From Globisporangium splendens (taxonomy: Eukaryota > Oomycota > Peronosporomycetes > Pythiales > Pythiaceae), in contig VFIW01000014.1 of the NCBI GenBank assembly GCA_006386115.1, forward strand, positions 570,322-634,321: a stretch of 64,000 bases of DNA, read 5' to 3'. Under the pieces are notes generated by a model, which saw only the letters and a program-made list of their open reading frames with translations, was not told where the DNA came from and ran no database searches. Both the position numbers and the translations under genes were made by a program. Below, piece after piece: positions 43,880 through 55,010 of this stretch (position 1 is the stretch's first letter; the number at the start of each line of letters is the position of its first letter).

Positions 43880-46130
43880 TGCTTTCAACTCAACGGAGGT
43901 CTCCCAGTAAAGTGGAATTTCACATTTTGAGCTCTTGGGATATTCCAAGAGCAAAACGATCCCAGTCCCTTCGCAGAGCATCTTGTAAACGCACGATGAG
44001 GCAATCATCATGATTACCAGCAATATGCTATGTTCATTGCTGTTCTTCAACCATATCGTGTACGAAACATTGACGTGTCTCTTGCAAAACTCAGACGGCA
44101 ATCCTCGTCATTCTACCGTACAGCGTCTTCGCGCCCTCGTCAAGTGGAATTAGATGCCGAGTGGATTGTTTTCATACCAACGACAGCACGGCAGTTAGTT
44201 CACTGCGACGCTCCTGGCCACACATTCGAAATGACTCATTTTGTACAGCACCGCTGGATTGATTCTATGCACAGTGCAGTGGATCACCCTGCCACATGGC
44301 AGCACGGCTCCGTCAACATTCCTGCAATTGCTGCAATTACAACGTGGCACTGCTACTTGCAAATCTGGGTCATGTTAGCATCTGGGGAAGTCGTGTGTCC
44401 GAAGCTTGTGGGATGCGAAGCCTTGTGGTGTCGGTGCAGCTCCAAGATGGAGTTCTACGGAAGGGCAAGTGTGATAGGAACATGGTCACTCAGATGAACC
44501 CCTCATCATCATGATTGAGTTCAGCAGAGACTTTGGGGTCAATCAGATTAACCCCAAAGTTTCTTGCGTCTTGTGTCGATGCGTACAGAAAAGGGACATC
44601 AAGTCTCGTGGCGAATGACGTAGCGAAGGGTCGCACAGTTTAACGCGGATTAAGTTGTCACTTGGACTATATTCCCACTGAACGACTCTCTTCCATGAAG
44701 CCTGGCATTTACTTCAACGAAATGGTTCTGGTCAAACCCTGCTCTTTCCTTTACTGAACTTATCGTCCGATCGTGACAGCCATTTCGAGTCAAAAACGTC
44801 AAAGCGTGTGCAAAGTTTGAACTTTATGGCAAAGCATTAAACACTGTGTCACAACATGGATAAAGGCAAAAAGAAAAGCTGCTCTTTACATGAACGGCTG
44901 CCTTGCTCTGAAAAAGCGGCGCATTCCGAGGCCACTGAAGCTGGTGCACGACAGTCTCTCTCCTTTGAAATGCGTGTTCCGTTCTGTAAGGGAAATGCAC
45001 GCACAGCGAGCCTTTCTGGAACATGCTGCTGCTTCTTTGTCAACTTTCTGAAAATGGAACAGGGCGTGACTCTACTTCTTGACTGACAAGAGTATCTTTT
45101 TTGTAGATGGTGATGTTGTGGTTCATTATCTAAGTTGCCCTTTGGTCGGTTGAGCACGTTTCTACTCGGCCATTCTCCCCAACAGCATAATGCGCTCTTT
45201 CGGTTTTGCATCGCTACACAATTGATAGTACAATTAACCTCCATGCGATACAATCTCACCGGATGTTAGCGTAGGTTTGCACGTTTTCATATTCATATCA
45301 AAGATTTGCATCGAAAGGTCAAGTCATGTGTGTTCAGTGGGAATACTTTACGTCAGTGATGGGTGTATGTAATGACAAATTAGAGTTCACTCGGAGAGCA
45401 ACAAGTGAGGGCACAGAGGGCACATTTACCGATATAGCAATGTGCAATCAGCACGTTTTTCCATTTTTATAATCTCCTCTGTGTCACTAATATTCCCGCG
45501 ATTGAAACTTGCCTCTTCTGTTAAAACACTCCACAACTCTTTGTAAGTGGCGACTGCTTTGATTATGTTGCAGACAAAGACCTCAAGGATCCGTACTTAA
45601 AATCCATAAAATAGCAAATCCGTCACCGAGCTTCCTAAATGAGATATTGACAACTTTGAAATGCCAAACCTCACTTCGCTTTCGGATCACATTTGGGTCT
45701 TCGAGAACCTTTTCAGTTGGTTGGCCAAAGAGAGATCCATTTAGCAGAGACTTTTGCAGTGCAGCCCGCCCATTCGATTGTTCATTGCATGGTCGAGGTC
45801 CAATCAAACTTTCATTTTCGCTGGTTTGAGTTCTTTTTTTCGCTGTGGGTGCGAAAGTACAGTATCAGTCAGTATTAATACGGTTTTGTAGACGGGGGAC
45901 GCTGCGGCATAAAAAGTACCATACCGCCTGCTTTTGATTATCATGCGATTGCGACAGTTGCCCCTCCAGCCACATCATAAACGCTGTACCAAAGAGAATA
46001 GAGCGGGTAAAGGATTTGCCGCCTGCCAATAGACAAGTCTGCCTGGCGCCATTCGCCAGATGACAACCCTGTGAGTGTGCGTCGCACTCCGGCCAGTCCA
46101 CCCAGTGGGTGGGTGGTAGCGCATCGTATC
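43880..46130 (+). repeat. Diverged segmental duplicate of 2860-4800
   Basis: Upstream region of the second GH17 gene, with the block order of the first. It contains an open frame of 155 aa at 44030-44497 that covers some of the conserved blocks but is broken in the other copy; I see no family. No other gene is visible between 44500 and 46130. Confidence 0.65.
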
Positions 46131-46170
46131 TGTAGTTCCTCCAAGTCCAGAGACCTCGAGACCGAAGAGC

Positions 46171-46185
46171 TCACTTTCGAATTTG
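46171..46185 (+). promoter_or_regulatory. Initiator-like element of the GH17-PAN-PAN gene
   Basis: TCACTTTCGAATTTG, identical to 4839-4853, 28 nt before the ATG. Confidence 0.6.
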
Positions 46186-46212
46186 CCACCTCTGGCACTT
46201 GCACAGACGCCG

Positions 46213-47664
46213 ATGGCAGGTATCAAGAAACTCTTTTCGCTCGTTGCGGCGCTCGCGATTGGTGTTGCGAGTGCCTACAATAAATCCTCCTCTGTCGATG
46301 TCCACCGCAACCTGGGTGCTGGCAGCGGAGACATCGCAGCGTGCTACACGCCGTTCCACAGCTGGCAGTACCCCGTGAACGGTGGTGGCGCCGATGTCAA
46401 CGCGCTCCGCCAGTCCATCGACGACGATTTCCGACTCATGAGCAAACACGTGACGTACGTGCGCACGTACTACGCACAGCACTTCGGCATCGAGATCGCA
46501 CCGATCGCTGCCAAGTACAACATCAAGCTGTACCTGGGTGTGTTCCTGACGACAGAGTCCTGGGGTGCCTCCGAGGTCACGGCTGCGGTGAACGCTGTCA
46601 ACAACTACCCGGGCGCCGTCGAAGCCATCATCGTCGGGAACGAGAATATGATCAATCATGCTGAACACAGCTGGGATATCCTGAACAAGATCAACGAAAT
46701 CAAGAGCCGACTCGGCGGTAACGCGGGCAGAGTCAAGTACGGTACCGTGCAGCGCGTCACCGAGTATCTCGACAGCAACTTCGACTCGGAGATGTGGCAG
46801 CTCGCCAACAACCTCGACATCCTCGGTGTGAACATTTACCCGTTCTTCGACAATGGCTATGACGCCTCGCGTCCAACGGATCTGCTCAACACCTTGTGGA
46901 ACAAGGTGGCGAACAAGTACCCTCGTGACAAGTTGCGGCTGACTGAGACCGGGTTCCCAACGGCAGGTCCCCCGTCGAGTATTTCACCCAGAGTGCAGCC
47001 ATCTCTCGCTGGCTCGATTAACTACTACGAAGGTGTCGTTGACTGGAACCCAGCAGGGTACGCAGGTCGTCCAAAGTTCTGGTTCCAGGCGTTCGACCGT
47101 CGTTCGGACGATAGAACGATCTACATCGAGCTGGAGCGCCACTTTGGTTTCTTCACGGTCGACAGACAATACAAGCAAGGCAACTTCCCCCACGCACTCT
47201 CTGCGTCGTCGTCGAGCACTGGTAGTTGCAACTTGGAAAACGGCGTCGACTATTCTGGCAACGACATCGGTAGCGCCTGGAGCGCGAGCGCCGCAAACTG
47301 CTGCGGTATCTGCAATGGTTTCCAGGGATGCAAGGCGTTCTCGTGGAACAACTACAACGGTGGCACCTGCTGGTTGAAGAGTGGCAAGGGGAGCTGGTCG
47401 AGCAAAAGTGGCGTCATTTCCGCTGTTGTCGATGGCTCTGCGTCGTCGAATGGTTGCAACGTGGAAAAAGGCGTCGACTACTCCGGCAGAGACATCGGCA
47501 GCGTCTGGAGCGCGGACGCTGCGAACTGCTGCGGTATCTGCAAGAGTTTCCAGGGATGCAAGGCGTACTCGTGGAGCAACTACAATGGTGGCACCTGCTG
47601 GCTGAAGAGTGGCAAGGGTGGCTGGGCGACCAACGGTGGCGTTGTCTCCGCCGTGGTCGCTTAA
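46213..47664 (+). CDS. Secreted GH17 beta-1,3-glucanase with two PAN/Apple-like domains
   Basis: 483 aa, single exon, ATG at 46213 with the same signal peptide as the gene at 4881. GH17 barrel with E144 (VGNENM) and E245 ([10 protein letters not shown]). It differs from the 4881 copy by only a few codons: A62V, F86Y, V269I and one silent change noticed. The tail has two PAN-like modules (about 339-395 and 416-472; both NCCGIC...GCKA...CWLKSGKG), where the other gene has one. The modules are similar to each other, so the number probably changed by unequal exchange. Expected role as for 4881: secreted wall beta-1,3-glucan hydrolase or transglycosylase. Confidence 0.92.
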   Translation: MAGIKKLFSLVAALAIGVASAYNKSSSVDVHRNLGAGSGDIAACYTPFHSWQYPVNGGGADVNALRQSIDDDFRLMSKHVTYVRTYYAQHFGIEIAPIAAKYNIKLYLGVFLTTESWGASEVTAAVNAVNNYPGAVEAIIVGNENMINHAEHSWDILNKINEIKSRLGGNAGRVKYGTVQRVTEYLDSNFDSEMWQLANNLDILGVNIYPFFDNGYDASRPTDLLNTLWNKVANKYPRDKLRLTETGFPTAGPPSSISPRVQPSLAGSINYYEGVVDWNPAGYAGRPKFWFQAFDRRSDDRTIYIELERHFGFFTVDRQYKQGNFPHALSASSSSTGSCNLENGVDYSGNDIGSAWSASAANCCGICNGFQGCKAFSWNNYNGGTCWLKSGKGSWSSKSGVISAVVDGSASSNGCNVEKGVDYSGRDIGSVWSADAANCCGICKSFQGCKAYSWSNYNGGTCWLKSGKGGWATNGGVVSAVVA

Positions 47665-48642
47665 AAATGTCTTCAGCACAAAGTCAGAGTATAACTTGTC
47701 CTGAAGTAAACAGTCTGTCATGGGTTAAAAGATCTAATTGCTATTTGTGAGAGGTGGTGTGTTAATTGCCCCCGTTTCCAACTAGTAGACGATCGGGCAA
47801 TGTCAAGTGCATAGTATCTGGCAGCCAATTGGGTAGCCATTTGAGGAATTTCGTACTCATACATTGCCCGTGCACTGAAACCCGTGCACCGCGAAAACTA
47901 TCAAAGCTCGTGGACACCATAGAGGCAGGCCACGTGTCTTTTTCGAAGCTTTTGTCTCTTGTCAGGACGCGAAAAAACAAAGCAGGTGCGTCTGTAGTGG
48001 GCTCAGAATCTGCTTGATGAGTGTATCCATCTGACTCCTTCTTTCGGTCACCCAAAAAATGTAGTTTTTGATGTTTCCGCTGGAGGGGGTAAACAAAGGA
48101 GGATTGGGAGAGAGGTTCCATGGTGCTCAGTGTGCCTGTTGTATTTGGTACTCGAGTCTCGAAATCAACCTCGTGGTTGAACACTGCATTGTCTCTTGTT
48201 TGTTTTGAAACTTAAAATATGCGACTGTATCGTGCAAGCAGACAGCTTTTACGCGGCATAGAGCAACAGGTCGGATGATCTTGACATTTGTTCTCTTTCT
48301 TTCGATGCTCGGATATGCAAAGCGGGGAACAGGTAAAGAGCAATTGCTGGACTCCTTTAGCCACCCCTTTCGACAGCCGATCCCTCTTGTCGCCAGAGAG
48401 TACCCGATAACGTCGAAACCACACAAATACCGCTTCTGCCGGATGTCATATCCATCAGCTCGAATGAATAAACCTGATATCCTTGGCCCGCTTGGTGGTC
48501 TCAGAAAGAGAATGGCACGTGTTATTTGTGGGCAATATGCAGTCACAGCTGACAACAGCGTGACTGGGTGCAAACGATCAAGAAAAACTCAGACGTCTGT
48601 CTCACACTCGGTACGTTCTTGTCGGCATTAGGCAACGTGGTC
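47665..48642. other. Intergenic between convergent GH17 genes
   Basis: About 1 kb, ORFs without domains. The first 40 nt resemble the 3' flank of the 4881 gene. Nothing else recognised. Confidence 0.45.
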
Positions 48643-49656
48643 TTAGTTGGCGATGCCAGACACTGCGCCAGTTGATGCGCGCTTGCCAGCGAGACTGTGC
48701 TTCAGGTAGCACGCTGGACGGCCGTCCGAGTTTTCATTCACGAAAGTGTACCCCTTGCACCCAAGCATAGAGCTACATTCCGCACAGCACCGCGTGGGTG
48801 AGATGCTGTACACAACACCCATGTCGTGCCCGTAGAAATCCACTGCGTTATAGTACGCGATCGAGCTTTCCAGTGATGGAATATTGTTTGGAGATAAGGT
48901 AGACGGTGCGCCAGAAGTCGGAAACCCGGTCTCCGTGAGCACAACCTTGCTGACTGGGTACTTTGCCGCCACTGCGTTCCAAACACCATCCAAGGTGGCC
49001 ACTGGGACAGCAGGATTGTATCCGTTGTCAAAGAGCGGATAGGTGTTGACGCCCAGAATGTCGAGAGCAGCCGAGAGGTTACCGATTTGAGCATCGAACT
49101 GTGGGTCCAGACACTCGGTGACGCGCTGAGACGTGCCAAATTTAACCGAAGCTGCTTGTTCGCCTAGCGCCGATTTGATTTGCGAGACGATCGCAAGGAT
49201 ATCGGTAGCATTCGCGTCAACGTGGAGGTTCTCATTGCCGACCAAGGTGGCTTCGATTGTCCCAGGATAGTTTTGCACTGCTGCAACGGCGTTGTCGATT
49301 TCACTTTGGAGCCACGATTCCTCCGTCATGAATACTCCCAAGTGAAGCTTGATGTTGTGCGCAGCAGCGTACTTCGCGACGCTGATTCCGTGATACTGCG
49401 AGTAGTACGTACACACTTTGTCAAAATGCGTGGCAATGGTGGCAAAGTCTTCGCTGATGGACTCGCCAAGTCTCGTGGCATTGAATGCTTCATTCCCGAG
49501 TGGGTACGCCATGGAGTGCATCGGGCTGTACGTCACTGCCATGTTGTTTGGTGGACGCTCGAGAATAGCTTGAATGAACGCTTGAGTGCCGGTGAGCAAA
49601 CGCGCACCGGTTGCACCGAGAGCACCGAGAGCGACTCGGGTGGAGAAGGACTCCAT
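48643..49656 (-). CDS. GH17-PAN gene with internal in-frame deletion
   Basis: 337 aa, ATG at 49656, with an N-terminal hydrophobic stretch ([19 protein letters not shown]) as a likely signal peptide. GH17 part with acid/base Glu in VGNENLHV and nucleophile in [10 protein letters not shown]. At SSIAYYNA the sequence jumps straight to [13 protein letters not shown], i.e. into the last PAN module of the long paralogue. About 300 aa are missing: the end of the barrel, the linker, both CBM1-like modules and the first PAN. The frame is preserved and the promoter-like motif is intact, so a protein is probably made. Loss of the last barrel strand and helix makes normal glucanase activity doubtful. 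Also unusual: [27 protein letters not shown] is more diverged than in the others. Confidence 0.8.
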   Translation of the reverse strand: MESFSTRVALGALGATGARLLTGTQAFIQAILERPPNNMAVTYSPMHSMAYPLGNEAFNATRLGESISEDFATIATHFDKVCTYYSQYHGISVAKYAAAHNIKLHLGVFMTEESWLQSEIDNAVAAVQNYPGTIEATLVGNENLHVDANATDILAIVSQIKSALGEQAASVKFGTSQRVTECLDPQFDAQIGNLSAALDILGVNTYPLFDNGYNPAVPVATLDGVWNAVAAKYPVSKVVLTETGFPTSGAPSTLSPNNIPSLESSIAYYNAVDFYGHDMGVVYSISPTRCCAECSSMLGCKGYTFVNENSDGRPACYLKHSLAGKRASTGAVSGIAN

Positions 49657-49696
49657 CGTCGGCGTTCTTAGTGAAACAATTGCCTTGGACGAAGTA

Positions 49697-49713
49697 AAAG
49701 AAGGAATGAGAGA
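49697..49713 (-). promoter_or_regulatory. Initiator-like element of the deleted GH17 gene
   Basis: Minus-strand CTCTCATTCCTTCTTTT about 45-55 nt upstream of the ATG at 49656. Confidence 0.5.
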
Positions 49714-50517
49714 GTCACAGTATGGAAGAACGAGGACGCTTGGAAGGACAGGGAATAACCGTAGGTAATGGGTAGACGCCGAGATACCTTCACGTCAGTA
49801 CAGAAAAACGAATGCAGTCTGAAGCTAACTCCAGTTTTGCACTGAATTATCATACCCGCACACAATACTCCTGCTCCGCGAGGAAACCCCGGGCACGCGC
49901 ACACTTGCCTCGTCCCGTCCACCTTCGTGTCACACGCAATGGCACCAGCAACGGTGAAGTGTCAGTCCAACTTAGAAGTTCCCATTGGTTGTAGACACGT
50001 TGAGTGATGCCAGTGATGAGGACAGAAGGGCGGACCTGCGGCGCTGTGCTGCACTGTGCAATACTTGTCCACTTCGGGATCCCACTCTCGGAGACTATAC
50101 AAACCATCCAGAGCTGGCCACCGCCGAGTGCAGTCCAGTAGGTGATCAAAAGCGCAGCCATCCTACTGAGGCTGATGCTATTAAAAAGAAGTTCTGATGA
50201 GAAGTGCACGTGTCCATGCCAGCATGAAGTTTCAGTCTCGCTACACAGAGGATAGAGCAATCACGCAACCAGATTACGACCACCAACACTCCGAAACGGG
50301 ATCACGTCACAACGGATATAAACAACACTCACCAACCCGAAACAAACGGTAACTTACTAACAACACATATATTCGCTTCCACACATCTGGAGCGACCCAG
50401 ACGCTAACCCACATCTGCGTGCTGCTTCACGCACGAACAGCTCTTTCAACGACCGACCATCATTCTCGGCGTCCACTTTTCACAGCAAATCCAAGATCAC
50501 ACCTTCCCCCTTCACTC
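49714..50517. other. Divergent intergenic region GH17 / 5-oxoprolinase
   Basis: 800 nt between divergently transcribed genes, without a credible ORF. It should contain both upstream regulatory regions. Confidence 0.45.
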
Positions 50518-50530
50518 TCATTCCGCGTCT
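50518..50530 (+). promoter_or_regulatory. Initiator-like element of 5-oxoprolinase
   Basis: TCATTCCGCGTCT, about 60 nt before the ATG at 50587. A (GA)n run at 50560-50584 fills the end of the 5' UTR directly in front of the start codon. Confidence 0.5.
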
Positions 50531-50586
50531 CCCCTTCTTCAAGCGCCTGCCTTCCTGGCGAGAGAGAGAGAGAGAGAGAGAGAGAC

Positions 50587-53500
50587 ATGAGCATGCGCGT
50601 CTTCCGCTTCGCCATCGACCGCGGCGGCACCTTCACCGACGTCTACGCTGAGATGGAAGTCGTCGACGCGCAGGGCGTCGCGCAGGAGATCCAGCCAACA
50701 GTGATCAAGCTGCTCTCGGAAGACCCTGCAAACTACCCCGATGCGCCGCGGTAAATGACTTGACAAATGCTTCATTATTTGCATGCTGTGTATATGCACT
50801 CACACTGGATGCATTGTATGCGTTTGATCTGCGTTTAATGGTTGCACTCACAGTGAGGGCATTCGGCGCGTGCTCGAGGCGATGACGGGCATCCCGCATC
50901 CTCGCGATCAACCAGTGGACACGTCGCGCATCCAGTCGATCCGCATGGGGACGACCGTTGCGACCAACGCACTGCTTGAGCGCCAGGGCGAGCGCACGGT
51001 GCTCATCACGACGAAGGGATTCCGCGACTTGCTGTTCATTGGCAACCAGTCGCGTCCAAAGATCTTTGACTTGGAAATCAACACGCCAGATGTACGACCA
51101 GCGTTCCGTGCGTTCTCTGCGTTGCTCTGTGCATATGAGTGTTTCCTAACCGCAAGCGGCGTGTTCTGTGTATCTCTACTACCTAGATGCTGTATGAGTC
51201 CGTGATTGAAGTGGACGAGCGCCTGCAGCTCATCAGTGACCCAAAAGATCGCAAAGACACGGATGTGAAAGGCATCAGCGGCGATTACATCCGAGTCGCG
51301 AAGGAACTCGACCGCAATGATCTTCGAGAAAAGTTGCAGGTACCATACGCTTGCAATGTTATTGACACGCACGACGTAGCCCCATCACTCACTGTCCTTC
51401 CATTCTATTGTCCGTCGTTAATTAGACCGCGAAAGCCGCAGGCATCCAGAGTGCGGCGATCGTTCTCCTGCACTCGTACACGTTCCCAAAGCACGAGCTG
51501 GAGGCTGCGAAACTGGCGGAAGAGCTGGGGTTCACGCAGATCTCGCTCTCGTCGGAAGTGATGCCAATGATCAAGGCGGTCCCGCGCGGATACACGACCT
51601 GCGCCGACGCGTACCTCACGCCCGTGATCAAGACGTATGTGGCGTCGTTCTGCGCCGGCTTCGACAGCGGGCTGGAGCACGTCAAGATCAGTTTCATGCA
51701 GAGCGACGGCGGGTTGGCGAGTATGAAGCATTTCCACGGCCACCGCGCGATCCTATCGGGTCCAGCGGGTGGTGTTGTGGGCTACGCGCGCACGACGCGT
51801 CCACCAGGTGAGACCACGTCCAGCAATTTGCCACCGCCTGCTGTTATTGGCTTCGATATGGGCGGTACGTCGACAGATGTGTCGCGGTTCGATGGTAAGT
51901 TTGAGCACGTCCTGGAGAGTGTGACGGCGAATGTTCCTGTGCGTGCGCCACAACTGGACATCCAAACCGTCGCTGCTGGTGGTGGCTCGCGTCTCTTTTA
52001 CAAGAACGGCATGTTCGTTGTCGGTCCTGAATCCGTGCGCGCGCACCCGGGACCCGTGTGCTACCGCAAGAATGGCTACTTGAGTGTTACGGACGCCAAC
52101 TTGGTCACTGGACGCATCCTGCCCAAGTTTTTCCCCAAGATCTTTGGTCCAAACGAAGACGAAGAGCTCGACGTTGACGGCTCCAAGCGTGCGTTCGCGC
52201 AATTGACTGAGGAAATCAACGCGTCGCCGGCGGCGAATGGCACAAAGTACACGCTCGAAGAAGTCGCGTCCGGTTTCCTGCGCGTCGCGAACGAAGCGAT
52301 GTGTCGTCCGATCCGCAACCTGACGCAGATGAAGGGGTACGACATCAGTACGCACATCCTTGCTTGCTTTGGTGGTGCCGGTCCGCAACATGCGTGCTCG
52401 ATCGCAAAGGCGCTGGGCATGTCCAAGGTCTACATTCACCGGTACAGTGGCATTCTCTCGGCGTACGGCCTCAGTGTCGCGGACAGCGTCGTGGACAAGC
52501 AGCGGCCTTCGTCTGCCGAGTACAACGGCGCCAACAAGGCTGAGTTGGTGTCGAGTCTGTCGTCACTTGCCGAGGAAGTGAAGGCAGAATTGGTCGCCGA
52601 TGGTTTCCAGAGCGAGGACATCCAATTCCAGTACTTCCTCAACATGCGCTACGAAGGAACGGATAATGCCGTGATGACCCGCGGTCCTGTTGGCGACAAG
52701 GGCATACCTCTGAGCGTGTCGGAGAAGGAGCTGCTCGAGTATGACTTCGAAGCTTCGTTCGTGAAGAAGTACCAGCGCGAGTATGGCTTTGTGCTCCAGA
52801 ACCGATCGATTATCATTGACGATGTGCGCGTCCGTGGCACCATTTCACCAGAGTTGAAGGATGCCGCGCTGTCGAGTGGTGCAGGTAGCAGCGGTCAGGA
52901 TATCGCGTGCACTCCGCACTCGACCACGCCTTTCTACTTCGACAACGAGAAGATCTGGAAAGATATCCCAGTGTACCTTCACGAAGAGCTCCTTGAAAAG
53001 CGCGGTGCGAAGTACGCTGGACCTGCGATCATCATGCAGGGCACGGCGACCGTGGTGATTGAACCGAACTGGCACGTCGAAGTGCTACAGAGCGGCGATT
53101 TGTTCCTCACTTTTGAAGGCAAGAAAGTCGCTGCACCAAGTGACGCGGTGGATTCGGCGGACATCCCTCTAGACCCCATCCAACTGTCTGTGTTTGCGCA
53201 CCGCTTCATGGGCATCGCTGAGCAAATGGGTCGAACCTTGGCGCGCACCTCGGTGTCGGTGAATATCAAGGAGCGTCTGGATTTCTCGTGTGCGCTCTTT
53301 GGTCCCGACGGTGGTCTCGTCGCGAACGCGCCGCATTTGCCAGTGCACCTTGGCGCGATGCAGCAAGCAGTTCGGTACCAACTGCAGCACTGGGGAGACG
53401 ATCTCGTGGACGGCGACGTGCTGGTCTCGAACCACCCGCAACTCGCAGGCGGCAGTCACTTGCCCGATATCACGGTGATCACGCCCGTGTTTGACAAAAA

Positions 53501-54773
53501 GTCCAAGAAGATTGAGTTTTTCGTCGCGAGTCGTGGCCACCACGCTGATATTGGCGGCATCGCGCCAGGATCGATGCCTCCGCTCTCCAAGACGCTCTCG
53601 GAAGAAGGCGCTGCGATCGTTGCGTTCAAGCTCGTGGACGGCAAAGTTGGCACCTTCCGCGAGCAAGAGATCACCGACATTCTTGAGCAAAAGGGTCTGG
53701 TCGATGACCGCGGACAGCCGCGCATCGGAACGCGCAACTTGCGCGACAACCTCTCGGATCTGAAGGCGCAAGTCGCGGCAAACCAACGCGGCGTGATCCT
53801 GATGAACGAGCTCGTCGCCGAGTACTCGCTGCCGATCGTGACGGCGTACATGACGTACATCCAGCAGGCGGCTGAGCTCGCGGTGCGCGCCATGCTGCAC
53901 GAGTTCTCCTTGGCGCAAAAGCTGCCTGAGGTCGGCAGTGTGTACGCCGAAGACTTTATGGACGACGGCACGAAGATCGCACTCAAGATCACGATCGACC
54001 GACGCTCGGACTCGGCGATCTTCGACTTCAACGGCACGGGACCCGAGATCTACGGAAACGTCAACACGCCGCCAGCCGTGACATATTCTGCGATCATTTA
54101 CTGCTTGCGGTGCCTGCTGACGGGCGAAGACTTGCCGCTGAACCAGGGCTGCTTGACGCCCATCGAGGTGATTTTCCCCAAGGACGGGAGCATCTTGAAC
54201 CCAAGCGCGGACGCGGCCGTCGTCGGTGGCAACGTGCTCACGAGCCAGCGCATCACCGACGTGATCCTGAAGGCGTTCGCAGCGAGTGCAGCTTCGCAGG
54301 GATGCATGAACAACTTAACGTTTGGCAGCGCGACGTTGGGCGGCTACTACGAGACGATCGCCGGTGGCGCTGGTGCGGGTCCATCGTGGCACGGACGCAG
54401 CGGCGTGCACACGCATATGACCAACACACGCATCACGGACCCGGAGATTCTCGAGAAGCGGTACCCGGTGCTGCTGCGTGCGTTCCACTTGCGCGAAGGT
54501 TCGGGCGGCAAGGGCAAGTTCCGCGGCGGCGATGGCGTCGTGCGCGAACTCGAGTTTCTGCAGGACATGACGGTGAGTATTCTGTCGGAGCGTCGCGCGT
54601 TCCGTCCGTACGGACTCGCTGGTGGTGACGATGGTGAGCGCGGCATGAACTTGCTCACGCGCAAGGACGGCCGCGTGCTGAACTTGGGCGGCAAGAACAC
54701 GGTCGACGTTCGTCCGCACGAGGTTCTGGTGATTTACACGCCTGGTGGTGGTGGCTACGGTGCAGCGAACTGA
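50587..54773 (+). CDS. OPLAH: 5-oxoprolinase (ATP-hydrolysing), four exons
   Basis: Exons 50587-50750, 50854-51091, 51187-51339 and 51426-54773, with GT-AG introns of 86-103 nt and consistent phases. They give 1300 aa (human OPLAH is 1288). The N-terminal HyuA half starts [20 protein letters not shown] with the phosphate-binding DRGGTFTDV, and a second [14 protein letters not shown] lies near residue 330. The HyuB half runs from about residue 767 ([19 protein letters not shown]) to the Gly-rich GGGGYGAAN end. The enzyme opens 5-oxo-L-proline to L-glutamate using ATP in the cytosolic gamma-glutamyl (glutathione) cycle. All large blocks of the family are present and the gene looks intact. Only the exon 4 part would be found without splicing. 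Confidence 0.95.
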
Positions 54774-55010
54774 GCGTGCAGTCGAACCGCGATAGATCTG
54801 ACTGGGTAAGAACAACAAACAACAGGTGATGCATGCATTGTGGACGTCGTGTTTTGTATTAAGTAGCAGTCAACTGAGAAAAAAAGATAAGATAAAAAGC
54901 TGGTTTGTTCTGTTTGCTGTCTGCTGCTGTTGGTTGAATGAGTCGAATGCCAAAAACGAATGGAGAAGAAACCAACGCCTAAACGCGCGCCAGTCACGCA
55001 GGAGAGCTGC
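54774..55010. other. Convergent 3' intergenic spacer
   Basis: Short spacer with an A-rich run near 54880; nothing else. Confidence 0.4.

Noticed and set aside
44030..44497. 155-aa ORF upstream of the second GH17 gene
   Set aside because: Not called as a gene because the homologous stretch at 3025-3800 is broken and no family is recognised.
46984..47721. 245-aa minus-strand ORF
   Set aside because: Antisense to the GH17-PAN-PAN gene; its internal repeats come from the PAN modules.
47766..48631. Several 80-150-aa ORFs on both strands
   Set aside because: No domains, no codon bias like the neighbours, mutually overlapping.
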